NCBI GenBank assembly: GCA_948567375.1 | Contig: OX419763.1 | Location: 1,054,001-1,118,000, forward strand | Origin: Lunularia cruciata | Lineage: Eukaryota; Streptophyta; Marchantiopsida; Lunulariales; Lunulariaceae | Length of the DNA stretch: 64,000 nt | Direction of reading: 5' to 3' | Part shown: positions 55,889 through 64,000 of the stretch, piece after piece | How positions within the stretch are numbered: position 1 is the stretch's first letter | Layout of the letters: each line of letters starts with the position of its first letter | Translations under genes and position numbers: made by a program | Notes under the pieces: generated by a model | What the model saw: only the letters and a program-made list of their open reading frames with translations | Told to the model about the DNA's origin: nothing | Database searches by the model: none

Positions 55889-57429
55889 TTTACTCCTCAC
55901 TAAGTTTTCACTTTTTTCTCAAAGTGAAGATCTCTCTACCTTTAATGATACATTTTCAACTTATCAAATCTTATCAAAGTGTCTTTCTCCCAACTCCTTG
56001 AGATCATAGATGTAATTGCTCTGCACCTTCTCCACTATGAAAGGTCCAAAGTACTTAGGCAGAAACTTCTTTTGCATTATCTTCTTTTGCACGTCAAATA
56101 GAATAAAATAATATTAATTCAATCACCTTCTTTGAAAGGCTCCACCATCTTCTTTCCTTGCCTCTTGTCATAGCTCAATTTTTTTTCTTTGTGCTTGCTC
56201 CACTCAAACCAAAGCAACTACTCTTGCCTCTTCCAATTTCATGAGTTGATCCTTTGTTGACTTCTCTACAGCGCCTCCTTGTGCTTCTTCCCCCTCCTAT
56301 GAATGCTTTGGAAGGTAAGAAGATCATATGGAATAGGTAAGGTAGACTTAATACGATATACCAATTGAAATGGAGAATATCCTATGGAATTCTTCATGGT
56401 TATCTGCAAAACTACATGAATCCTCTTATCTTGATGATGTTTAGCATCCTCCATTTCCGCATGTTGGCCAACATCATGCACAAGGTCTGATTGGTTCTCT
56501 CTGCCAAGCCATTGGCAGAGAATGACAAGTTTTGCAATAATCAACATAATCCTTGAAAATCACTCTCCAATGGTAACTTGCATCTAGAGTCTTGAAAGCA
56601 ATCACCATTCTTGCAAAGTGTCCTCCGCACACTAAACCTTCATGAAATTCCTTTATGAGTAAGATAGACTCTTCCTTACCCACTACTATTCAAAGTAGAC
56701 CATCTGCTCATTGGTGAAAAGGAATATCCTCCATCATTGTGTAAGGTCTAGATCTTGCTGCAAGGGCCTTCCTCTCCCTAGCATGCATCCTTTTTGGATA
56801 GTCCACAATCTCCTTGTACTCCATTGGAACCTCTTGAGTGATTGAGATTGTCATGAGCTCTTCATTTGGGAAGGAATCATCCATTAGCTCATCTCCATCA
56901 TGATCATAGGCCCCTAGATAACAAATCAACATTTGGATGTTTCTTCCTTGGCCTATCCTCAATGGTGTAGTCATACTCAGACAACAGTACCTTCCACCTT
57001 GCTAATCTCTCTTCCACATTAAGCTTGTTGAAGATGTACTTCAAACCCTTGTGATCCATGACAATGGTGGCTTTTCCTCCAATCAAGTATTGTCTAAACT
57101 TCTTGAGACCAAAGATCAGTGCCAACCATTCTCTCTATATAATAGAGTAGTTCTTTTCTACTGAAACCATCTACCTACTAGCATAAGCTATTGGATGATC
57201 ATGCCCACCTTAGTCTTATTGACTAAGAGTGCATTCTATTGCTAAATTGGAAGCATCAATGTAGAGGATGAAGGTTTACTCCAATCAGGTTTAGCAAGAA
57301 TTGGAGCTACAACAAGGGATTGCTTGAGCTTCTCAAAAGCTTTGACCGCCTCCTTGTCCTCCACAATCACCATATATTCCACACCTTTCTTCATGTAGAT
57401 GGTCAATGCATAAGCCTTGTTGGAAAATC
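55889..57429 (-). pseudogene. Gypsy G2 RNase H and integrase (minus strand)
   Basis: It matches 36171-37976 in reverse. Pieces: KEAVKAFEKLKQSLVVAPIL (57340 region), RNase H with LIFGLKKFRQYLIGGKATIV and IVMDHKGLKY (57125-56904), EELMTISITQEVPMEYKEIV (56974-56708), the integrase zinc region KEFHEGLVCGGHFARMVIAF (56683-56474), then a deletion of the integrase core and the C-terminal part (FQLVYRIKSTLPIPYDL, 56547-56266). The NGLAERTNQTL word near 56.49 kb keeps the catalytic Glu, unlike the plus-strand copy. The core around the two Asp residues is missing. Confidence 0.82.
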
Positions 57430-58305
57430 TGACAACCCAGCAAATATCACTTTTGCGGTAATTAGGTAAGTAAAGTTTGTTCCCACAAAGATACGCATAA
57501 AAAATTATCAAATATGAAGACTAATGGTAACAAGTAGTTCTTCTTGTTGGGTCTTTAGTCTTTTAGGTAGAAACCACATTCAAAAGAGAGTAATATGCAC
57601 TGATTCACAGTCTTGTCATAAATTAACACTCACTAATCACAACTCATTCAAATATTTCTAAACAAACTTGATTGTGATGATTCAAATTCTTCAAAGATGG
57701 CCCATTCTTTCAAGGCACCTTTGCCTCAGAATTGTGCTCCACCCCTCCATTGAAGGCACAACTTCCTCTATCAAAATTGCTTCACATCTACCTTGCACAA
57801 CACTCACAAATGCAAAATACTACCAACACTACAATTCCTCTTGGATCTGTCAAGGCATTGCTCCAGTTGCACTTCACTTAGGATCAAACACATAGAATGA
57901 AGATAAATGCTATGGAATCTAACATCCAACAAGCGCACTGACTTGCAATTCAAAATTCTCCACACACTCACAAACATAAATACAAATTTGATACTCAAAA
58001 TTAAGCTCAAGCGATGAGCACTAAACTCAGCACTTTGCTTTATCTATCTATAGAAATTTGGAATACTGAACAACATAACACTACAAATGCCTCCTTTAAA
58101 TATCAGAGCAATTGACAATTGCTAACAACTATACCATTCTATAATGACTCTACAAACTTGTAGAGCCAAAATGACAGTGCACCTCTTCATATCTGCCTCT
58201 TCAAATCTCAAATCTGTTTCTACTTTGATCCAATATCTACTTCTTCTTTGGCTTCTAGACCCAATGATCCTTTGATTACTTCCCCTGCTTCGGGTCTATC
58301 TAATT
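57430..58305 (-). repeat. Family A LTR, 3' part (minus strand)
   Basis: On the minus strand it runs from the end of the LTR-ORF (EAKEEVDIGSK, stop near 58220) through the G/T-rich tail to GGGTTGTCA at 57430. It joins G2 RNase H at one end and a LINE 3' tail at the other. Confidence 0.78.
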
Positions 58306-58944
58306 TCAATGAACAATGAACAATGAAATATAAAACCCAAAAGACCCAAAGAGTCAAAAGGCTGGAAACACAATACAAACACATGAAATGTGAGCCTAGG
58401 CAAGGGCCTAGGGCATCTGACCAATCTGTAACAAATTGGTTTGATGTAAACTAACCTCGGTCATGTATTTCCCTAAAGCTAACGCTTTGACCTGTAAGAG
58501 AGTTGAGAAATCACTACAAGTAATCTGATGTCTAACTCTAATCTGCATGTAACAAGGGCAATCAACAAACACATGATGCTCATCCTCAACTTTGCTCATA
58601 ATACACAATTCGCAAAGTCGCATGGAGTGCTCTATCTGCTGCCAATGTCCTTGTTCTACTTCTAGTCTATGAGAACTAGTTCTATATTGAGCAATAACAT
58701 GTCTAAGTGAAGTAGAAATACTAGCCAAGAGATAGTCTTGTTCACAATACACCAACATAGGATTTACAAACTGCTGATAGAACACCATCTTGGTACCGGG
58801 TTGCTGCCATAAGTGAAGTAAGAACTGCTCCTTGATCACTTCTCGAAGTGCAATAGGCTCCAACCTCCAATGTCGCTCAGAATCATTCCACCTTGTGGCC
58901 CATGCAATCAGATGTGTACACCAACCAATAGATAGAGTGGGACT
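58306..58944 (-). pseudogene. LINE 3' end (minus strand)
   Basis: 187 codons are open (58971-58408) with ATRWNDSERHWRLEPIALRE, YCEQDYLLASISTSLRHVIA, the Cys/His block CELCIMSKVEDEHHVFVDC and a GQMP end, then a short 3' UTR and the tail CATTGTTCATTGTTCATTG (minus strand, 58330-58310). The 5' truncation point abuts the 5' truncation point of the plus-strand copy that follows. Confidence 0.85.
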
Positions 58945-60366
58945 ATGAGAAAGTGGTTGTGAAACTTTCATCTTTGAGCTCTCAAGATGTCCTTAGCACA
59001 ATTGGTGTGATTCAAGGTTGCTCTGTATCTCCAACTTTGTTTGGAATCTTCATCGATGATTTGGAGAGTCTACTCATGGAAGCCAGAGCTACAAGTGTAC
59101 ATGTTGGCTCTTTGATGATACATGCACTCCTTTATGCAGATGATGTACTGCTTCTCTCCATCAATCCACAGAGTTTACAAAAGTTGTTGGATTCTCTTCT
59201 CTTGTTTTGCAATGAAACAAAGATGGAGGTGAACCTTGACAAGTCCAAGGTGATGGTGGTGGGTTCTAAAGGTGTCACACCTTTCTTTTTTGATGGACAA
59301 CAATTGGAGCAGGTTTCTTCTTATAAGTACTTGGGCCTTGAATTTTCTCATGACTATAGTTGGTCTACTTGTGTGAAAATGAGAATCAATGGAGGGTTTA
59401 GAGCTTTGTATTCACTCATGAACTGCTCTAGACTTTCTCATCTTACCACATTGGAGTTGAAGAAGGTGCTGTTCAGATCTCTTGTGCAGCTGGTGGTTCT
59501 CTATGGTGCTCAGATTTGGGGTCCAGGTACTAAGAAGACATGGTGGCAAAACGTGGAGAAAGTTCAGAAATTGTTTTTGTGTGCTGAACTTGGGGTGAGG
59601 ACTCAAACTCCCTATGTATTGCTGCTTGTTGAAATAGGGTTTTTTCCTCTTGAGGCTGAAGCTTTGTTTTTAGCTTTCACATATGCCACTAAGGTGAGGT
59701 CCATGGAGCATGAGAGACTTCCCTACGAAGCATTTTGTGCCACTCTATCTGTTGGTTGGTATACAGATCTGATTGCATGGGCCACAAGGTGGAATGTTTG
59801 TGAGCGACATTGGAGGTTGGAGCCTATTGCACTACGAGAAGTGATCAAGGAGCAGTCCTAACTTTGCTTATGGCAGCAACCCGGTACCAAGATGGTGTTC
59901 TATCAGCAGTTTGTAAATCCTATGTTGGTGTATTGTGAACAGGACTATCTCTTGGCTAGTATTTCTACTTCACTTAGACATGTTATTGCTCAATATAGAA
60001 CTAGTTCTCATAGACTAGAAGTAGAACAAGGACATTGGCAGCAAATAGAGCACTCCATGCGACTTTGCAAATTGTGTATTAAGAGCAAAGTTGAGGATGA
60101 GCATCATGTGTTTGTTGATTGCCCTTGTTACATGCAGATCAGAGTTAGACATCACATTACTTGTAGTGATTTCTCTACTCTCTTACAGGTTGAAGCTTTA
60201 GCGTTAGGGAAGTACATGACCGAGGTTAGTTTACATCGGACCAATTTGTTACAGATTGGTAAGATGCCCTAGGCCCTTGCCTATGCTCACATTCATGTGT
60301 TCATATTGTGTTTCTAGCCTTTTGACTCTTTGGGTCTTTTGGGCTTTATATTTCATTGTTCATTGT
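58945..60366 (+). pseudogene. LINE copy, best-preserved RT C-terminal half
   Basis: One frame runs 58953-60272 with a single in-frame stop (59859-59861, TTA to TAA). It carries GVIQGCSVSPTLFGIFIDDL, the catalytic YADD (59133-59144), KMEVNLDKSKVMVVGSKGV, YLGLEFSHDYSWSTCVKMRI, GPGTKKTWWQNVEKVQKLFL and the C-terminal Cys/His block CKLCIKSKVEDEHHVFVDC, ending GKMP. In other LINEs such blocks bind zinc and nucleic acid. The 3' UTR is about 80 bases and ends in TTTCATTGTTCATTGTT. The endonuclease and RT N-terminus are missing. Confidence 0.88.
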
Positions 60367-61160
60367 TGGTTCTGTGTGATGAACTTGGAGTGAGGACTCA
60401 AATTCCTTATGTATTGCTGCTTGCTGAAACAGGGTTTTTGCCTCTTAAGGCTGAAGCTTTGTTCTTGGCTCTCACATATGCCACTAAGGTGAGGTCCATG
60501 GAGCATGAGAGACTTCCCTACCAAGCTTTTTGTGCCACTTTATCTATTGGTTGGTATACAGATCTGATTGCATGGGCCACAAGGTGGAATGTTTCTGAGC
60601 AACATTGGAGATTGGAGCCTATTGCACTTCGAGAGGTGATCAAGGAGCAGTTCTTACTACGCTTATGGCAACAACCCGGTACCAAGATGGTGTTCTATCA
60701 GCAGTTTGTAAATCCTATGTTGGTTTATTGTGAGCAAGATTATCTCTTGGCTAGGATTTCTACTTCACTTAGACATGTTATTGCTCAATATAGAACTAGT
60801 TCTCATAGACTAGAAGTAGAAAAAGGGCGTTGGCAACAAATAGAGCACTCCATGCAACTTTGCAAATTGTGTACTATGAGCAAAGTTGAGGATGAGCACC
60901 ATGTGTAGTTGATTGCCCTTGTTACATGCAGATTAGAGTTAGACATAAGATTACTTGTAGTGATTTCTCAACTCTCTTACAGGTTGAAGCTTTAGCCTTA
61001 TGGAAGTTTATGACAGAGATTAGTTTACATCGGACCAATTTGTTACAGATTGGTCAGATGCCCTAAGCTTTGGCCTAGGCTCACATTTCATGTGTTTTGT
61101 ATTGTGTTTCTAGCCTTTTGTCTCTTTGGGTCTTCTGGGCTTTGTTTCATTGTTTCTCAG
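60367..61160 (+). pseudogene. LINE 3' end, tandem to the previous copy
   Basis: It starts abruptly in CDELGVRTQIPYVLLLAETG directly after the tail of the upstream LINE and is open to 60908, where the Cys/His block loses a base (HHV then stop). The remainder encodes the usual C-terminus in another frame. The 3' tail is TTTCATTGTTTC at about 61147-61158. Confidence 0.82.
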
Positions 61161-62713
61161 TCGCTTGCTGGGCCTCCTCTTTGCCTTCACTCTCACTTCC
61201 GGATTCCTCACTCTATAATGTGAGCTCAACTTCTTCATAGTCTCCTCTTCTGGACTCTGTCTGTCCTTCAGACTCTATCTCCAAAGTCTCCTCCTTCACC
61301 GGCTTCTTACCTCATGGATTGAGTCTCTGGGTCTTGTGTTGTGGCTAGGGCAAAGCTACCTCTTCAAGTTTAGTCCACTTCTTTGTCTTTGAACTTCTCC
61401 CTTCCACCATCTCCCTTTGTCCCATTCTAATGAAATGGTCATCATTGGTTCACAATTGTAACATGTATTGTTGCTCCTCTTCATCCACTTCTCATCAAAG
61501 ATTGGGGTGGAAATGCGACACCATGTGCTGCCTCTTCTTTGTTATTAGCCAATTTAATTCAAAGTAGAAGTGTGCTACAAATGGTGCAAAGTAATGTGGA
61601 GGTGAATTGGTTCTCCAATTGACAATCATCTGCTATGTTTGCTGGAGGAAGCACTTCACCCAATTCACCTTCACTCTTGCAAACATCTAGTGGAAGAAGA
61701 CTTCTTATTGTATGTTCATGAACGTCATTATGTTGGGTTTGACATAGCCATGATTGCTCTCACAATGCTCCACTTGATCGGGTTCCGATAGGACTCCACT
61801 TTGTAACCATTGTTGGTCTATGGAGTGAGGAACGAGTTTCTAATTTTTGTGGTCTCTTATACAACATCACACCTCCTATAGAAGGTGATCCAAGCTGCCT
61901 CTCCTGCTTCCTTCCCCACTACAAACCTCCAATTTGACTCAGTCTTTTAAGCCGGATTTCCTCTCTTCCTCACAATTATTGGCAGCTATCTCTACCATGA
62001 TGCCTAGAAAATGAAATTCTAGTTCCATGCCAAGAATCCAAAGTCTATTCAAGAGCTTGATCTTAGTTATGACATCTAATCCACAAATTGCAAAGCTCCT
62101 CATTGTGAGTGCATTCTAGTCTTCTTTTCCATGATTTTCTCTCTAATGCTTTTCCACTCAAAGACTATCCCCTCTCTTAGACACGACACTCTAACCGCTT
62201 TTGGACTTTGGAAAATTTCACTCTCAATCTGCTTCTTGATGCACATTATTGCAGGATGACTACTCAGAGGAACAAGATATCTACTTGACATATTTGATTT
62301 TCCCTTGTGCAATTGCAATTTTATAGTACCCTAAAGTGCAATCATTCTTCAGTCAATTTCAAAATTGACTCCCACTTCTTCTACATGTTGGTTTCTTGCC
62401 ACTATCAAGGTATTCTTCTCTTGCCTTTGCCATTTCTTGAAGTGTACTTTCTTGCCTAGCATGACATGTAGAGAGGTTGTTACACCGTCTTTGTATCAGC
62501 TTTCGCTTCTTGGTCCAAAGATGCCCTTCTTTGGATTTGTCTCTTCGTAACCCCATTTGAGTACTTTTTGTTCCTGACCCAAGGTTGACTTCTCCGAGTT
62601 TACTCCAAAGACACATAAGTCCATTCTTTCCTTTGTAATTTGGCTTCCTCAATACACTTCTTCTTCAGAACTTCACAAAATAAAACAAAACAAAAAAGAT
62701 GTGAGTACCAAAA
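61161..62713 (-). repeat. Family B LTR fragment with LTR-ORF remnant (minus strand)
   Basis: Reverse-strand similarity to 18000-19589. It starts near 62713 with TTTGGTACTCACATC-like sequence (degraded TGTGGTGCCCACATT). Readable blocks: YLVPLSSHPAIMCIKKQIES and FQSPKAVRVSCLREG (62318-62100), a damaged aromatic block (about 62060-61750), the ARVKVNWVKCFLQQ and HFYFELNWL region (about 61700-61540), HPNL and a Glu-rich stretch down to 61161. No piece is long enough to be functional. It is inserted in gypsy G2 RT sequence. Confidence 0.65.
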
Positions 62714-63325
62714 AAAATGAGAGGATGAACCTCCTAGAGTATCCAACCATCCTCAATAATTAGCATAACTTTGTCAAGCTTGAAGGGAATGGAAGGTCTA
62801 AGATTTTCCTCTCCTTCTTAGGATCATTAGTATTCCATCCTTGGAGATGATGTGCCCCAAAAGTAGACCTTCTTCACAATCAAAAATGCACTTCTTTGGG
62901 TTGAGTGATGCATTTGCTTCAACCAAGCATTGCAAGACCTTGATCAGGTGCTCAAAGTGCTCCTCCTTGCTCCCATAGACACAAAAGTTATCAATGAAGT
63001 CTCTCATAACTATCCCAATGAAAGGTTCAAACACCTTGTTCATGAACCGTTGGAATGTGGTTTAAGCATTGCAAAGCTAAAAAGGCATGACCTTGAAAGC
63101 ATAAGTCCCTCAAGGTGTAGTGAATGTGGTGAGTTGTTGATGCTCTAATGCAATCTTGATTTGGTTATACCCATTGTAACCATCTCCAAAATTGTTCCTC
63201 TCATGGCTTGCAACCTCCTCCAAGATCTCATCAATGAATGGCAAAGGGTAATTGAGCTTCTTGTAATCCACATATACCCAAAGCTTACCCTTCTTTTTCT
63301 TCACATCACAATTGGAGACACACAT
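62714..63325 (-). pseudogene. Gypsy G2 reverse transcriptase (minus strand)
   Basis: KKGKLWVYVDYKKLNYPLPF and IDEILEEVASHERNNFGDGY (63325-63110) are RT blocks 2-3. VFEPFIGIVMRDFIDNFCVY (63043-62798) has FIDN in place of FIDD, a loss of the second catalytic Asp, followed by EGLLLGHIISKDGI. The RT C-terminus is cut at 62714 by the family B LTR. Confidence 0.8.
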
Positions 63326-64000
63326 TCTGAATTCTCCACCTCAAAGATAAATCTAGCCTCCTTGAGCTTATGAATCTCCCCCTTCACAACCAAAGATATT
63401 GGTGGACTAATGTGATGTTGCTTTTGGCGGACTGGTCTTGCATGTGACTCCACCTCAATCTTGTGCTCCTACAAGGTGACTTCCTTTAGATCCTTGTAAT
63501 TGAAAGAAAACATGTGGATAAACTTGCAAAAAATCTCCTCAAATCTTACCTTCTCCTCTTTGGGTAACAATTGGACCATACTTGAGGGTAGATAACCTCC
63601 TCTCTATCTACTCAAGTTTCAATGCTGATTTATCTGGGTCCTTCAAAACATCTGGCTTAGGTGAAAAATCCATAGCACACAAGAGATACATCTCTAAATT
63701 AGATCCAGATTCATCCTCCTCCATGGAAGTCTCCACTTCCATGCTTGTATCCATACCTAAAGCTCCTTCTTCTGAATTTGATTCCCAATAATCAGAAGAT
63801 GGTGTATTTGAATGTGAAGTGTTGGTGGTGCTAGTGAATGGAACTATGACTCTATGGTTTGATGGCCTAATCCTCAAATACCCTATGTGCCATTGATCAA
63901 TTGTGCGTGCTGCTCTAACCCATGGCTTCCCAAGAAGCAAATCTAGTCTTGAATCCTTCAAGACTTGGAAAGTCATGAGATTTTGAACTCCCATAATTGA
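63326..64000 (-). pseudogene. Gypsy G2 protease end and RT N-terminus (minus strand)
   Basis: 63994-63608 is open with LMTFQVLKDSRLDLLLGKPW and VRAARTIDQWHIGYLRI, the C-terminal half of a retropepsin, then a Ser/Glu-rich linker. The next 280 bases in broken frames carry HKIEVESHARPVRQKQHH and KEARFIFEVENSECVS, the start of RT. The catalytic D-S/T-G of the protease lies outside the window. Confidence 0.72.

Noticed and set aside
1-64000. CRISPR arrays, bacterial operons, rRNA or tRNA genes
   Set aside because: No regularly spaced direct repeats, no Shine-Dalgarno-led gene runs, and no cloverleaf or rRNA segment noticed on reading. The content is that of a plant nuclear genome.

Overview
The window looks like nuclear DNA of a land plant with a large, old, repeat-choked genome (a gymnosperm, fern or bryophyte would all fit; the sequence alone does not decide). 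Reasons: nested Ty3/gypsy LTR retrotransposons with a tRNA-Asp-type primer site, decayed non-LTR (LINE) copies, a plant-type CCCTAAA telomeric tract at 35468-35499, and no intact single-copy gene that I can name. Almost every reading frame is broken by stops or shifts, so most coding entries are pseudogenes.

The dominant element (called family A here) has very long LTRs of about 3.6-3.75 kb. They start TGTGGTGCCCACA and end in TTGTCACA or close variants. The best copy runs 3871-17176: 5' LTR, tRNA-Asp-like primer site, gag, protease, reverse transcriptase, RNase H, integrase, purine tract, 3' LTR. The LTR itself carries a long open reading frame (LTR-ORF) of roughly 840 codons, absent from the usual gag-pol set. 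It has a basic N-terminus, an aromatic-rich globular domain, an acidic stretch, a long coiled coil and an acidic tail. Its ATG lies exactly 27 bp downstream of a TATA box in all five LTR copies that retain this part. A second composite element, 19590-35101, joins two subfamilies: gag-protease-RT is present twice and the two flanking LTRs belong to different subfamilies.

Layout. 1-3.1 kb: minus-strand LTR and gag remnants. 3.1-3.87 kb: rearranged LINE pieces. 3.87-17.18 kb: element A-1. 17.18-19.59 kb: minus-strand LTR of a related family B. 19.59-35.10 kb: composite element A-2. 35.10-36.17 kb: LINE remnant with the telomeric tract. 36.17-38.76 kb: RNase H-integrase and LTR of a second gypsy family (G2). 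38.76-40.09 kb: purine-rich low-complexity tract. 40.66-44.19 kb: gag fragment and a 3'-truncated A LTR. 44.24-44.69 kb: LINE tail. 44.7-49.4 kb: non-repetitive-looking island with exon-like minus-strand stretches. 50.3-51.1 kb: distant relative (lineage C) of the LTR-ORF domain. 52.7-53.4 kb: tandem duplication. 53.7-57.4 kb: minus-strand G2 element split by a LINE. 57.4-58.3 kb: A LTR fragment. 58.3-61.2 kb: three LINE copies, two head to head. 61.2-62.7 kb: B LTR fragment. 62.7-64 kb: G2 protease-RT.

The most interesting item is the LTR-encoded protein. A genomic RNA started at the LTR TATA box would place this frame at its 5' end, ahead of the primer site and gag-pol, and a solo LTR would keep promoter and gene together. 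Related domains in three diverged lineages in one 64-kb window suggest an old retroelement-associated protein family of unknown role.
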